Shown: positions 7,071 to 16,290 of the stretch, piece by piece
How positions within the stretch are numbered: the first letter of the stretch is position 1
Layout: each line of letters opens with the position of its first letter
Origin: Brucella pseudogrignonensis
GTDB lineage: Bacteria; Pseudomonadota; Alphaproteobacteria; Rhizobiales; Rhizobiaceae
Direction: 5' to 3'
NCBI RefSeq assembly: GCF_002252525.1
Contig: NZ_NNRM01000039.1
Span: 124,001 to 188,000 of the forward strand
DNA length: 64,000 bases
The notes under the pieces: model-generated
Seen by the model: only the letters and a program-made list of their open reading frames with translations
Told to the model about the DNA's origin: nothing
Databases searched by the model: none
Position numbers and translations under genes: made by a program

Positions 7071-7301
7071 ATGCAATGGAACAATGCCGTTATTGTCAGG
7101 AAATCCGAGGGCTTGCATCAGGCTGTTGCAAGCGTTGCTGAAGCGGAAGCCATGCTGCTCGACGATTGGCAAATCTTTGAACTGGAAAGTCTCGGCAATG
7201 CCCTCAAAGCTTGCCTGCTGTGCAACCATGACGAAAACAGCACGCGGAGAGCCCGTACAGCTTTCGAAACTGCTGCCCGGTGTTCCGGCATTCTGATGTA
7301 G
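7071..7301 (+). CDS. DUF982 family small protein
   Basis: The 76-residue protein has the DUF982 pattern known almost only from Hyphomicrobiales: beta strand with V-RK, VASVAEAEAMLLDDW, a central helix with CLLC, and a C-terminal A-RTAFETAARCSGI. Length (70-90) is normal. RBS GAGAGGAT precedes the start. It is probably cotranscribed with the hydrolase upstream. Function of DUF982 is unknown; many copies occur per rhizobial genome. Confidence 0.8.
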   Translation: MQWNNAVIVRKSEGLHQAVASVAEAEAMLLDDWQIFELESLGNALKACLLCNHDENSTRRARTAFETAARCSGILM

Positions 7302-7450
7302 CAATCCTACTGAGACGAACTGCGCATTTTTGGGCCGTCTTCGCAAAACCCATGACAATTTGCGAACGAAAATTAGCTGCGGCTTAAAACGGGTGAAGGC
7401 CATCCCAGTCTGCTGCGCAACCCGTGATTCATACAAATATCAGTGGCTCA

Positions 7451-7744
7451 TCAAAGAGCTAATCGGTTGACCGCTTCCGCGCGATAGCATTCGGCTCCAC
7501 CAATCTGCACGCGGAGAGCAGGCGATCCTGGATTGATCGGGTCTGGCGGAATTTCTACCGGCTGCGGAACATCGGGAGCAGGGTCCGGGCGATCGGGAAT
7601 ATCAGGACCAAGCGGTTCGGGTAAAATATCTGGCTGCTGCTCAGGCACGCTTGCCGGCGGAATATCGGGTATCTCAGGCTTGGGTTGCGGTGGTTGGGGG
7701 GGTGAACTCGCATGGGCTGGACGCAAGAATGGTTGGTAGGTCAT
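7451..7744 (-). CDS. Proline-rich low-complexity protein
   Basis: From ATG 7744 (RBS GAGGAGCG) the 97-residue product has a short N-terminus, then about 60 residues of PxxP/PDxP repeats (for example PDIPDRPDPAPDVPQP) and a short C-terminal part with one Cys. It is likely disordered. A start further upstream is excluded by the exact EcfG-type promoter at 7772-7796, which gives a leader of about 20 bases. No known domain. Proteins of this kind occur next to general-stress genes in rhizobia, but the role is unknown. Confidence 0.72.
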   Translation of the reverse strand: MTYQPFLRPAHASSPPQPPQPKPEIPDIPPASVPEQQPDILPEPLGPDIPDRPDPAPDVPQPVEIPPDPINPGSPALRVQIGGAECYRAEAVNRLAL

Positions 7745-7771
7745 TATTCGCTCCTCGTTTCTGCAATGCCC

Positions 7772-7796
7772 AACCCGGTCGAACCCTCTTTGTTCC
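7772..7796 (-). promoter_or_regulatory. EcfG-type promoter, exact consensus
   Basis: Minus-strand GGAAC (7792-7796), 17-base spacer, GTT (7772-7774), driving the proline-rich gene that starts at 7744. Confidence 0.78.
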
Positions 7797-8079
7797 AATC
7801 AAATTGATAGCTTCACAACACCTCTCAGATTTTAGAGCCATCCACAGCCGCCTGCTGATCGAAAGCCTGAAGCAGCACCGCCTTCCATTCGCGCTATTTC
7901 TGTGCTCTTGCGCCGCCTCTCAAATGCCTGTCATTGGAGCGTCGCTCACAAAAAGCCCGCCGTTTCCTCAGTCCCAGAGCAATGTGAACTGTTCCGCGCA
8001 ACGCGCCTGCCGGGCAGCCACGTGATGGCCGACACCCTCCCGAGCAGTTGCCAGCGATGTCTTAAGCGCCAAAAGTGGT

Positions 8080-8496
8080 TCATGGGTCAATATAGCTTTC
8101 CACGCGCAGCTTCAGATCTTGATTGCGCGGATCTTTTGCAAAGAACAGCGCACCCTTGGTCTGGGCCTTCGATGCAACATAATCAAATGTCGCTTCGGCC
8201 TGCTCGCCACCCCCTTGCTGTTCGCCCACAATTCCGACAACCCGCACCTGGGCGGCGCTTGATCGTGTCAGATTGAATACAGAGAATGCGACACGATACC
8301 CATTTTCGACCGCGCTAAAATTCGTCACCTCAACACGGAAATCAGCTTTGTCTGGTTGATACTGATAGCTTTGATATCCCAGAAAGCCGAGCAGTGCGAC
8401 AATGAGCAGGGCGGATAGCGCGCCTGCAAGCCACTCACTCCAATGGACTTCCGCCCTCTTTGAATCAGACTTCGTGCTGTTGGCTCTCTTGTTCAT
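8080..8496 (-). CDS. TIGR02588 family single-TM protein
   Basis: The 138-residue product has a basic cytoplasmic N-terminus, one transmembrane helix (about residues 24-45, ALSALLIVALLGFLGYQSY) and a periplasmic beta-rich domain (ADFRVEVTNFSAVENGYRVAFSVFNLTRSSAAQVRVVG). This matches the conserved family TIGR02588, which is always found beside TIGR02587; here the two genes are separated by 9 bases. Start at 8496 has a GAGGCGG RBS. The pair probably forms a membrane complex of unknown function and is transcribed from the EcfG promoter at 9397-9421. Confidence 0.85.
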   Translation of the reverse strand: MNKRANSTKSDSKRAEVHWSEWLAGALSALLIVALLGFLGYQSYQYQPDKADFRVEVTNFSAVENGYRVAFSVFNLTRSSAAQVRVVGIVGEQQGGGEQAEATFDYVASKAQTKGALFFAKDPRNQDLKLRVESYIDP

Positions 8497-8505
8497 GTCA
8501 CCGCC

Positions 8506-9360
8506 TCATAAAACCAGACGGGCAGACGCCGCGCCGATTGCTGCCGGAAACGACAGCACAATAATCGTTGTCACCATTTGCGTAAAAGAGGCTTCATCCA
8601 GCCGTTCAAAGGTCCATAATGTATAGGCACTGGTCGCAAAGGCCAGCACATAGCCGGGCAGCGTGAAACGAATGAGCGAATTCCACCACGGCGCTCCTTG
8701 CTTCACCCCATGTCCACCTTTGAAATGGACGCTATAGACAAAGCCATGCATGATGGCGATCGACGAAAGCAGGATCAGCGCAGTTTGAAGGGGGACAATC
8801 TTATAGGCAATCAGGATCATCTCCTCGGTGGGGGCCACATTCAATCCCAAAAATAGCGCTCCAACGACCATCATGAACAATTCGTTGAAATAGCCGCTTT
8901 CTCCCTCATATTCGCCAGGCTCTTCGTCATCCTCCTCTGAGCGCATCCCCAGTTGGCTTCGACCAAGCAAGGCACCAATACTGGCGGGCACAGCCTGAAG
9001 GGCAATCATCGCAACCATATGCTCAAACGGCAATTCGGGGCTCAACAGACCAAACAGCCAGAAGATCATCCCGCTCAACACGATGCCGAGCGCCAAGGCG
9101 ATCGCCGCATCCCTTAGCGTCTGTGTCCAGGTGGTCATCCGCTCAAAACCGATCCGATAGGCAAGCCCCACCAGCAACGGGATGTTCAACAGGCAGAGCA
9201 ACAACAACCGTAAAGGATTGGCATAAAGACCGAGCTCCCACATTTCCATCGTCATCAGCATCGGCAGTGCAAACAACAGCGCGCCGCCCAGACCGCGCGC
9301 CAGGCCTGTAAAAAAGTCGGGGTGGATCTTGGGAGAAAAAACGGTTGACGTGGAACGCAC
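8506..9360 (-). CDS. TIGR02587 family integral membrane protein
   Basis: A polytopic protein with about seven hydrophobic segments and an acidic loop (EEDDEEPGEYEGESG, near the middle), matching the TIGR02587 family. An ATG at 9408 is in frame, but an exact EcfG promoter at 9397-9421 overlaps it and would start the RNA near 9390. I therefore place the start at GTG 9360 (upstream GAGG), giving 284 residues. The conserved partner TIGR02588 follows immediately. The family has no assigned activity; the stress promoter implies a role in the general stress response. Confidence 0.82.
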   Translation of the reverse strand: MRSTSTVFSPKIHPDFFTGLARGLGGALLFALPMLMTMEMWELGLYANPLRLLLLCLLNIPLLVGLAYRIGFERMTTWTQTLRDAAIALALGIVLSGMIFWLFGLLSPELPFEHMVAMIALQAVPASIGALLGRSQLGMRSEEDDEEPGEYEGESGYFNELFMMVVGALFLGLNVAPTEEMILIAYKIVPLQTALILLSSIAIMHGFVYSVHFKGGHGVKQGAPWWNSLIRFTLPGYVLAFATSAYTLWTFERLDEASFTQMVTTIIVLSFPAAIGAASARLVL

Positions 9361-9396
9361 AATTAACACCTCATCATTGCGACCAGACAAATCTGA

Positions 9397-9421
9397 AACT
9401 GCCTTCACGGCAACATGTTCC
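9397..9421 (-). promoter_or_regulatory. EcfG-type promoter, exact consensus
   Basis: Minus-strand GGAAC (9417-9421), 17-base spacer, GTT (9397-9399). It drives TIGR02587-TIGR02588 and shows that the longest open frame of TIGR02587 is not the real one. Confidence 0.75.
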
Positions 9422-9479
9422 CACAGCCACCCATGCGGACCATCCCGGCAATTATTCTTTGTCGCTTTGTAAGTTTTTT

Positions 9480-9504
9480 GGAACTTAAACCAAGGGCGGT
9501 AGTT
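9480..9504 (+). promoter_or_regulatory. EcfG-type promoter, exact consensus
   Basis: GGAAC (9480-9484), 17-base spacer, GTT (9502-9504), in front of the PepSY-like gene at 9541. It is divergent from the promoter at 9397-9421. Confidence 0.8.
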
Positions 9505-9540
9505 CGGTAGGTGTAGACATTACATCAGTGGAGAAAAACC

Positions 9541-9861
9541 ATGAAAATCAGCGTTTTAGCGCTCGCTGGCGCTTGCCTTGTCGCGCCATCTCTTGCCTTT
9601 GCTCAGGATAGTGGTGCCACTTCACCGGAAACACCAGCCGTCTCGACCCCCGACAGCAAAAACCCGGATGCACCGGTCAAGGGTGCCAACAGCTTCACCG
9701 AAGATCAGGCCAAAAGCCGTATCGAAGAAGCTGGCTACAAAGATGTTACCGGTTTGAAGCTCCGTGAAGATGGCGTCTGGGAAGCCTCGGCGATGAAGGG
9801 CACTGAAAAGCTGGATGTCCAGCTTGATTACCAGGGCAACGTCACCAAGAAGGCGATGTAA
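9541..9861 (+). CDS. Exported PepSY-like protein
   Basis: The 106-residue product has a typical Sec signal peptide ending in AFA before QDSG (cleavage after about residue 21), a Pro/Ser-rich linker, and a C-terminal PepSY-type module of about 55 residues (SFTEDQAKSRIEEAGYKDVTG, then LREDGVWEA and VQLDYQGNV). It should be periplasmic. PepSY modules are thought to bind or inhibit proteases or to act as sensors. It is transcribed from an exact EcfG promoter and is followed 45 bases later by a glycine-rich stress protein gene. Confidence 0.85.
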   Translation: MKISVLALAGACLVAPSLAFAQDSGATSPETPAVSTPDSKNPDAPVKGANSFTEDQAKSRIEEAGYKDVTGLKLREDGVWEASAMKGTEKLDVQLDYQGNVTKKAM

Positions 9862-9906
9862 CCCCATCCCCTCACACCAGTAGCTTTATGAACAAGGGAG
9901 AAGAAT

Positions 9907-10485
9907 ATGCGAACTGTAACTGGACTTTTTGATAGCTATTCCGCAGCTCAGGACGCTGTTGCGCGTCTGGAAAGCGCGGGCTTTCCTTCCGACGATATTT
10001 CGATCGTCTCCCATCATGATGAAAAAGAAAGCAATGCTGGCTCCGGAGCAGGTGTTGGCGCAGGGCTTGGTGCAGCCGTCGGCGGTGCTGGCGGGCTCCT
10101 CGCCGGCCTCGGCATCATGGCCATTCCCGGCGTCGGTCCCGTGGTGGCTGCCGGTTGGCTCGCAGCCACTCTGACCGGCGCTGTGGGTGGTGCCGTGGTT
10201 GGCGGCGTGGCGGGCGGCCTGATTGGCGCCCTCACCGAAAGCGGCGTCTCGGAGGACGACGCGCATGTCTACGCAGAAAGCGTGCGTCGTGGCGGCTCGC
10301 TGGTCACTGCACGCGTCGATGACGAGCGCTATGCAGAAGCGGATTCTATCCTGGCTGGCACCAGCAGGGTTGATGTCGCCACGCGTCGCAAGCTTTACAC
10401 CGAGGAAGGCTGGCAGCGCTTTGACGCCGATGCCGATCCTTACACGCCCGAGGAAGTCGAGCGCGAACGCAGTCGTTACTTGTAA
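9907..10485 (+). CDS. Glycine-zipper general stress protein, YflT/DUF1269-like
   Basis: The 192-residue protein starts with an YflT-like domain (TVTGLFDSYSAAQDAVARLESAGFPSDDISIVS), followed by a long Gly/Ala-rich hydrophobic zone (residues about 40-115) with GxxxG patterns, and a conserved tail (RRKLYTEEGWQRFD). It is the full-length paralogue of the protein at 676-1290. RBS AAGGGAGAAG. It shares the EcfG promoter at 9480 with the PepSY gene and ends at a strong terminator, so these two genes form a unit. Membrane association is likely from the zipper; function unknown. Confidence 0.88.
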   Translation: MRTVTGLFDSYSAAQDAVARLESAGFPSDDISIVSHHDEKESNAGSGAGVGAGLGAAVGGAGGLLAGLGIMAIPGVGPVVAAGWLAATLTGAVGGAVVGGVAGGLIGALTESGVSEDDAHVYAESVRRGGSLVTARVDDERYAEADSILAGTSRVDVATRRKLYTEEGWQRFDADADPYTPEEVERERSRYL

Positions 10486-10492
10486 GTGAGAG

Positions 10493-10515
10493 AGCGGGCG
10501 AAAGCCCGCTTTTTT
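10493..10515 (+). terminator. Rho-independent terminator
   Basis: A 7-bp stem AGCGGGC / GCCCGCT with a GAAA tetraloop is followed by a run of six T. It lies 7 bases after the stop of the stress protein gene. Confidence 0.9.
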
Positions 10516-10574
10516 CCTATTTGGAAGAAACGAATTGAGTTTCCATTTCTTCCTCATTCACAAAGGAAGAGAAA

Positions 10575-11468
10575 ATGTCTGATAATCCGACACTCCAGGA
10601 TCCACGTAGCCTTTATCCGGCCCCACCGTTTCCCCAGCAACGCCAGGCAAGACCCGGCATTGCCGAAAAGATGCAGCCCGAACCCGATCACGGTGAACAA
10701 TCCTATCAGGGTCACAATCGATTGGAGGGACGGCGCGCACTGATCACCGGCGGCGATTCAGGCATCGGCCGGGCTGCAGCGATCGCCTTTGCGCGTGAAG
10801 GTGCCGATGTGGCAATTTCCTATCTCCCGGAGGAAGAAGAGGACGCCCAGTCGGTCATCGCCTTGATCAGCGCTGAAGGCCGCAAAGCGGTTGCACTTCC
10901 AGGTGATATCAGCGACGAGGCCTGGTGCGGCGATATGGTCGCTCAGGCTGCGCTCAAGCTCGGTGGGCTCGACATCCTGGTTATCAATGCCGGACGCCAA
11001 CAGTTCCGTGCCGAGATTTCCGAACTGACCAGCGCGGATTTCGACAAAACCATGAAGACCAATCTCTACGCGCTGCATTGGATCGCTCAAACCGCAGCCC
11101 CATTGCTGCCCGCCGGTGCCGCAGTGATCACAACGGCATCAATCCAGGCCTATCAGCCCTCGGAAATCCTGCTTGATTATGCCACCACAAAGGCCGGTAT
11201 CGTCGCCTACACGAAAGCCTTGGCCAAGCAGTTCATCAAAAAAGGCGTGCGTGTGAATGCCGTTGCACCGGGTCCCGTCTGGACGGTGCTGCAGCCTTCT
11301 GGTGGACAACCCGATGAGAAGGTGGTGCATTTTGGTGAGAACAGCGATTTCGGCCGGCCGGGTCAGCCGGTTGAACTGGCACCGATCTACGTGTTTCTGG
11401 CCTCCAAGGAAGCAAGCTTCATCAATGGTGAAGTCTATGGCGCCACCGGGGGCAAGGGCATCGGCTAG
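10575..11468 (+). CDS. Short-chain dehydrogenase (stress SDR, YghA/YhdF-like)
   Basis: A 297-residue SDR with the long N-terminal extension (about 50 residues, LYPAPPFPQQ...) of general-stress SDRs such as YghA/YhdF. The NAD(P)-binding motif TGGDSGIGRA is at about residue 58, the NAG motif at about 137, the active-site Ser in TTASIQAY and the catalytic YATTK near 195. It should reduce aldehydes or ketones with NAD(P)H; the substrate is unknown. RBS AAAGGAAGAG. It follows the terminator at 10493 and is followed by another terminator at 11511, so it is probably transcribed alone. No EcfG site is visible directly upstream. Confidence 0.92.
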   Translation: MSDNPTLQDPRSLYPAPPFPQQRQARPGIAEKMQPEPDHGEQSYQGHNRLEGRRALITGGDSGIGRAAAIAFAREGADVAISYLPEEEEDAQSVIALISAEGRKAVALPGDISDEAWCGDMVAQAALKLGGLDILVINAGRQQFRAEISELTSADFDKTMKTNLYALHWIAQTAAPLLPAGAAVITTASIQAYQPSEILLDYATTKAGIVAYTKALAKQFIKKGVRVNAVAPGPVWTVLQPSGGQPDEKVVHFGENSDFGRPGQPVELAPIYVFLASKEASFINGEVYGATGGKGIG

Positions 11469-11510
11469 ATCATGGCCCATGGTTATCCAAATGGGTATCC
11501 CAAAAGAAGC

Positions 11511-11531
11511 GGGGCCGACCGGCCCCCTTTT
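11511..11531 (+). terminator. Rho-independent terminator
   Basis: GGGGCC / GGCCCC stem with a GACC loop followed by CTTTT, 43 bases after the SDR stop. Confidence 0.8.
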
Positions 11532-11787
11532 GCGTTGCGGGACACCCGAAAAGGGCGTTACGCGCACAAGCCAGTCAGGCCGGGATATCTCTGCATGCCA
11601 ATACAAGCGAGCGGGAGTCGGCAATGCAGAAATGGCGCCGCCGCCCGCTCGGCCAAGATGGATAGCTAACATCAGTTTAATCCTAACCAGCTCCTCTGGC
11701 GGCCACCAAAAAGCTGTTGGCTGATTGAAAGCACCCCGCAAAAAGGTGATCATGGCGCCGTTGCCACCGCTTTTCCGCTATCAACGC

Positions 11788-12951
11788 TCAGCCATTGGGT
11801 CTCATCACAACCTTGATGCAGCCATCCTGTTTGTCGCGAAACCTCTTATAGGCCTCGGGGCCGTCTTCAAGACCGACGCGGTCCGTGATCAAAAAGGATG
11901 GGTCGATCTTTCCTTCTAAGATTAACTGCAACAACGGCTCGAGATAGCGCTGCACATGGGTTTGTCCTGTCTTCAAGGTGAGCCCCTTGCCGACCACCGC
12001 CCCCAGTGCCGTTGGAACTGCAGACCCTACGAATACCCCGGGAATCGACACTGTGCCACCCGGCCGACAAGCGAGAATTGCCTGGTTTAGGGCATATGGC
12101 CGTTCACTGGCGGTAAGGTTTGATTGGAGGGTTTCGATCACTCCGCCCGCTCCGTGACTTTCCATGCCCACTGCTTCGATGACCGCATCCGGGCCCTGTC
12201 CGTTTGTCAGATCGATGATCTGCTGCTGAAGCTCTTCACTTGTATAATCCAACACCTGAGCCCCTGCCTGCCGGGCCAAGGCGAGCCGTTCGGGAATGGT
12301 GTCAATCGCTATTACTTTCTCCGCACCCAGGAGGAAGGCCGACTTAATTGCAAAAAGGCCAACGGGGCCACAGCCGAAAACCGCAACGCTCTGTCCTGGC
12401 CGAATGTCGCAATTCTCCGCCGCCATATATCCGGTTGGAAAAATGTCTGACAAAAAGAGAACCTGGTCATCGCTGAGCGCGTCCGGTATCACGACCGAGC
12501 CGACATCAGCGAAAGGCACCCGGAGATACTGCGCCTGCCCACCTGGAAAACGTCCGTAGAGTTCGGAGTAACCAAATAGACCGGCGGTTGGATAACCGAT
12601 CTGCTTGGCCTGCATGGCAGCTTTCGGATTTGAACGTTCGCAGAGCGAAAAAAGCCCACTGCTACACATTCGACATGCGCCGCATGAAATCGTAAAAGGC
12701 ACAACGATGCGGTCGCCTACTTTCAACTTGCTATTTCCTCTGCCCACCTCCACCACTTCGCCCATGGTTTCGTGGCCCATAATGTCGCCAGCATGCATCC
12801 CTGGTACAAAGCCACCATAAAGATGCAGGTCAGAGCCACAGATGGCACAGCTTGTCACCTTGATGATCGCATCGCGCTCATCCTGGATGATCGGATCGTC
12901 GACTTCCTCACAACGTATGTCGCCAGTACCGTGCCACGTTAACGCCTTCAT
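11788..12951 (-). CDS. Zinc-dependent alcohol dehydrogenase, formaldehyde-dehydrogenase-like
   Basis: A 387-residue MDR-superfamily enzyme. The catalytic zinc ligands are visible in CAICGSDLH and GHETMGEV near residues 37-66, the structural zinc cysteines in SCGACRMCSSGLFSLC (about 89-104), and the Rossmann motif in VAVFGCGPVGLFA. Length and the insertion after the structural zinc resemble the glutathione-independent formaldehyde dehydrogenase group. It would oxidise alcohols or aldehydes with NAD+. RBS GGGAGAAG. An exact EcfG promoter lies at 13059-13083, about 110 bases upstream, so it belongs to the stress regulon. Confidence 0.9.
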   Translation of the reverse strand: MKALTWHGTGDIRCEEVDDPIIQDERDAIIKVTSCAICGSDLHLYGGFVPGMHAGDIMGHETMGEVVEVGRGNSKLKVGDRIVVPFTISCGACRMCSSGLFSLCERSNPKAAMQAKQIGYPTAGLFGYSELYGRFPGGQAQYLRVPFADVGSVVIPDALSDDQVLFLSDIFPTGYMAAENCDIRPGQSVAVFGCGPVGLFAIKSAFLLGAEKVIAIDTIPERLALARQAGAQVLDYTSEELQQQIIDLTNGQGPDAVIEAVGMESHGAGGVIETLQSNLTASERPYALNQAILACRPGGTVSIPGVFVGSAVPTALGAVVGKGLTLKTGQTHVQRYLEPLLQLILEGKIDPSFLITDRVGLEDGPEAYKRFRDKQDGCIKVVMRPNG

Positions 12952-13058
12952 TGTCTTCTCCCTGTGTCAAACCGCGGACATGCCGCTCAACTATATGGCT
13001 TATCCCAAGCCCGCGTCTCGGTTCCCATTGTTGCTATTGTTATCATTTTCATCCCCCG

Positions 13059-13083
13059 AACCCGTCGGGGCGGCAACTGTTCC
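13059..13083 (-). promoter_or_regulatory. EcfG-type promoter, exact consensus
   Basis: Minus-strand GGAAC... reads GGAAC (13079-13083), 17-base spacer, GTT (13059-13061), upstream of the alcohol dehydrogenase gene. Confidence 0.72.
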
Positions 13084-13119
13084 ATCTGCGAAAGATTTTC
13101 TTCGGGTCGCAAAGCAAAG

Positions 13120-13144
13120 GAAACAAGTGCTTCTCAGCTAGGTT
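13120..13144 (+). promoter_or_regulatory. EcfG-like promoter, one mismatch
   Basis: GAAAC (13120-13124), 17-base spacer, GTT (13142-13144); one mismatch to GGAAC. It lies 36 bases before the gene at 13180 and is divergent from the promoter at 13059. Confidence 0.5.
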
Positions 13145-13179
13145 CGGCCATCAAAGCATCACGCCAGAAGGAGTGTCCC

Positions 13180-13572
13180 ATGCGATATCGCGATATCAAC
13201 CCACCCAATGACTGGGGCGAAGCGCCAGACCCCGGCATTGCAGTCAAACCCTCGACCGAAATGTATCTATATGCCCTCCTTCCTCAGGAAGGGGCCGAGG
13301 GCCAGGATCGAGCCCCAATTTCAGGCGGGCGGCTGGTCGCGGCTGCGTCCGCCGCCGATGCGAGACTGGTCGCCGCCGAAACAGAATTCATGCCGGAAAC
13401 AGAGCAGCATCTGAAGCCAGGCTTAAACCATAGTTCGGCCTTTCGCGACGAAAAGCTTTACCGTGTCCAGCAAATCGATCAACGGCCCATTGACGCGGCT
13501 CGGGGTCTGATCGCAACCGAGTTTGATGAGCAGTGCCAGTCATTTCTCTCGCTGCCCAATCCCCGTCGCTAG
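13180..13572 (+). CDS. Hypothetical protein, unknown function
   Basis: From ATG 13180 (RBS GAAGGAG) the product has 130 residues, is soluble, without signal peptide or membrane segment. It starts RYRDINPPNDWGEAPDPG, has an Ala-rich centre (GGRLVAAASAADARLVAAE) and an acidic tail. The open frame upstream of 13180 crosses the promoter region and is not supported. An EcfG-like promoter with one mismatch lies just upstream. I recognise no family. Confidence 0.6.
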   Translation: MRYRDINPPNDWGEAPDPGIAVKPSTEMYLYALLPQEGAEGQDRAPISGGRLVAAASAADARLVAAETEFMPETEQHLKPGLNHSSAFRDEKLYRVQQIDQRPIDAARGLIATEFDEQCQSFLSLPNPRR

Positions 13573-13679
13573 TCGCGCAAAGAACGGTTCTGTTGCGGGC
13601 ACGTTTCGTGCTGGCGGGGGTTTGACGTTACGCAGGCTTGCCCTTGTGCTTTCGCAATGTGTTAGCCGGCTTTAACAAC

Positions 13680-13701
13680 CAAGCCAGGCCCAAGCCAGGC
13701 C
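13680..13701. repeat. Tandem 11-bp duplication
   Basis: Two adjacent copies of CAAGCCAGGCC. This lies in the 300-base gap before the katE terminator, in which I see no gene. Confidence 0.7.
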
Positions 13702-13832
13702 ATTGAGGGCGGATGCATCTGGGGGTCCTATAAAGCCACCGCACCTGCGAAAACACGCCGTGGAATGCGCAGCAATCGTCCCATGCCCGGCCAATGAGAG
13801 TGATTGGAGTTCAAAGTTCACGACACCAAAAT

Positions 13833-13873
13833 ATGCGCCTTCCGCGTTTCTCTAACGCAGGCGGAAGGCGCAT
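13833..13873 (-). terminator. Terminator of katE
   Basis: A 13-bp perfect inverted repeat (ATGCGCCTTCCGC / GCGGAAGGCGCAT) with an inner CGTT/AACG pairing starts 7 bases after the katE stop; on the minus strand it is followed by ATATTTTGG, a weak U-tract. Confidence 0.75.
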
Positions 13874-13879
13874 GGCTTG

Positions 13880-15985
13880 TCACAGTTTGACTGCGGTTTC
13901 ACGCGCCCAGACACGCAATTTCGCGCAGGCCGCGTAAAAATGATGGATAGCATCCTCGTCCTCAAGAGACATCAGCCCATCATCCAGATCTGGATCGATA
14001 CCGGCCAGATCAAGCAGCGGCACAGCTCCTTTGCTGAACGCTATGAATTTGCAGTGCGCAAAGGCATCTCCGACAAAATCGCGCGCCGTCGCTTCTCCGC
14101 ATAAACGTTGCGCTGCCTCTTCGCTCAGCACAAGTGCGACAGCGTCGAACAGGACCGATGGACCGCCATCGATCATATAATCACCTTCAATCAAGCTGCC
14201 CTCCTGGGCGACCACACCGCCAACCTTTGGTGCAATCACCTCAACGACCGCACCCTTGGCTTCGAAATGCTGCTTCAGACTGTTGAACAATTCGCGATCG
14301 CTGCCCGGACCAACGAGCACACCCAGTTTCCGACCGGCAAAGTCCGCGGGGCCATTCTTGACGATACTGAGCGCCGCCGACACTTCAAGATCCTTGCGCG
14401 GCGCGACAGCCGCATCGGCCGCCGCAGGCATGGTCTGCAGGCCAAGCTTATCAGCGACGGTGGTCGCCAGACCCTCATCAATGTTGAGAAGGTGTGACAC
14501 CATTCTCTCCCGGATCCGAACATTTTCGCATCGGCTTAATTCAAACGTCAGGGCAGCGGCGATATGGTGTTGTTCCACTTCGGTCTGACTGATGAAAAAC
14601 TGGCGTGCCTGGCTATAGTGATCCGCAAAGCTTTCCGGGCGGAGCCGGAGCTTTTTTCCCTCTTCCTCCGCCGGATAGGTGGTGAAACCAGTCGGCGGAT
14701 CTTCACGCGGCCCCTCCTCCCATGAATTGGGCTGATAATTGACCCGCCCCACCGGATTGCGCACCGCCATATGCCCATCCTGCTGAAAATGGTGGAATGG
14801 GCATTTGGGTGCGTTGATCGGCAGATGTGTGAAATTCGTGCTTCCCAGCCTCTTGAGCTGCGTATCGAGATAGGAAAAATTACGGCCCTGCAACAGGGGA
14901 TCATTCGAGAAATCAATGCCCGGCGGCACATTCTGCGTCATGAACGCAACCTGCTCTGTCTCCGCAAAGAAATTGTCCGGCATCCGGTCCAACACCATGC
15001 GGCCAACCGGGATGGGCGCCAGGATCTCTTCCGGGATAATCTTGGTGGGATCGAGCACATCAAAATCAAATTGATCGGCGAATTGCTGATCGAATAATTG
15101 GAGATTGAGTTCCCATTCGGGGAAGTTTCCCGCAGAAATTGCGTCCCACAGATCACGACGGTGGAAATCGGGATCAGCCCCATTGATCTTGACTGCTTCG
15201 TTCCAAACAACCGACTGCATGCCCAATTTCGGTTTCCAGATAAATTTCACGAATGTGGATTCGCCCCTGGCATTGACCAGACGGAACGTGTGGACCCCAA
15301 ATCCTTCCATGAAACGGAAAGAGCGCGGTATGGCGCGGTCAGACATCACCCACATGATCATATGCATGGATTCCGGCGTAAGGCTGATGAAATCCCAGAA
15401 ATTGTCATGCGCGGATTGCGCTTGCGGGAAACCGCGATCCGGTTCCGGCTTCACCGCGTGAATGATGTCCGGGAATTTGATCGCGTCCTGAATGAAGAAG
15501 ACCGGTATATTGTTGCCGACAAGATCCCAGTTTCCTTCCTGGGTGTAGAATTTGACGGCGAAACCGCGCACGTCCCGCGCCAGATCAAACGATCCTTTCG
15601 AGCCCGCCACCGTGGAAAAGCGGACAAAAACCGGCGTTTTCTCGCCAGCACGCTGAAAAAGATCTGCCCGTGTATAGGCAGCCAGCGACGCATAATTCTC
15701 GAAATAGCCATGCGCGCCATATCCCCGTGCATGAACCACACGTTCGGGAATGCGCTCATGATCGAAATGAAAAATTTTCTCCCGAAAATGAAAATCCTCC
15801 ATGAGAACCGGGCCGCGCGACCCGATCTTGAGACTGTTCTGATCGTCCGCTATCGGTACGCCCTGGGCGGTGGTCAGCCGCGCCTTGCCCTCCTCGACAG
15901 TCTGATGAAGCTCTCCTCCCGCCCCTCTTTGAAGCTTCTGGTCGTGAATCGTGGCGGTTGCTGGCTGGCTTTTCCTGGCTGGCAT
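13880..15985 (-). CDS. katE: Catalase HPII, large-subunit monofunctional catalase
   Basis: The 701-residue length and the C-terminal flavodoxin/GATase-like domain ([18 protein letters not shown] onward, about residues 560-701) identify a large-subunit (clade 2) heme catalase. The active-site His is in [15 protein letters not shown], the [11 protein letters not shown] motif and the distal Asn region ([11 protein letters not shown]) are present, and the proximal heme Tyr lies in [12 protein letters not shown]. It dismutates hydrogen peroxide in the cytoplasm. RBS GGGAGAGAG. An exact EcfG promoter at 16016-16040 drives it, as for many stationary-phase catalases. The gene appears intact. Confidence 0.97.
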   Translation of the reverse strand: MPARKSQPATATIHDQKLQRGAGGELHQTVEEGKARLTTAQGVPIADDQNSLKIGSRGPVLMEDFHFREKIFHFDHERIPERVVHARGYGAHGYFENYASLAAYTRADLFQRAGEKTPVFVRFSTVAGSKGSFDLARDVRGFAVKFYTQEGNWDLVGNNIPVFFIQDAIKFPDIIHAVKPEPDRGFPQAQSAHDNFWDFISLTPESMHMIMWVMSDRAIPRSFRFMEGFGVHTFRLVNARGESTFVKFIWKPKLGMQSVVWNEAVKINGADPDFHRRDLWDAISAGNFPEWELNLQLFDQQFADQFDFDVLDPTKIIPEEILAPIPVGRMVLDRMPDNFFAETEQVAFMTQNVPPGIDFSNDPLLQGRNFSYLDTQLKRLGSTNFTHLPINAPKCPFHHFQQDGHMAVRNPVGRVNYQPNSWEEGPREDPPTGFTTYPAEEEGKKLRLRPESFADHYSQARQFFISQTEVEQHHIAAALTFELSRCENVRIRERMVSHLLNIDEGLATTVADKLGLQTMPAAADAAVAPRKDLEVSAALSIVKNGPADFAGRKLGVLVGPGSDRELFNSLKQHFEAKGAVVEVIAPKVGGVVAQEGSLIEGDYMIDGGPSVLFDAVALVLSEEAAQRLCGEATARDFVGDAFAHCKFIAFSKGAVPLLDLAGIDPDLDDGLMSLEDEDAIHHFYAACAKLRVWARETAVKL

Positions 15986-16015
15986 TCGCTCTCTCCCTTC
16001 AAGAACTGCGTGCCT

Positions 16016-16040
16016 AACCCGCCGATTGGTTCAAGGTTCC
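16016..16040 (-). promoter_or_regulatory. EcfG-type promoter of katE, exact consensus
   Basis: Minus-strand GGAAC (16036-16040), 17-base spacer, GTT (16016-16018), 31 bases before the katE start. Confidence 0.85.
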
Positions 16041-16290
16041 CTAATCTTTAAGACAAAGCCGCATTTCGCTGTCACATCCCACCCAGCCACGAGGTTCGGC
16101 GGACATCTCATCCCAAATTGCGACCAATGCAGTGGAGGGAGCGCGAAACATTTTGCAGTTGCTGTGGTTAGGTCAACCGCGACAATACCGATCCATAGCC
16201 GGTCAATGGCGCGGGTATGGCCGCGCCCCGACACCAAGAAACAGTTGGGTGCACCCGGACTGTGCCGGTATAGACAACAAAGGAATCATC

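Noticed and set aside
13680-13701. Tandem 11-bp repeat as a CRISPR or array element
   Set aside because: Only two adjacent copies without spacers.
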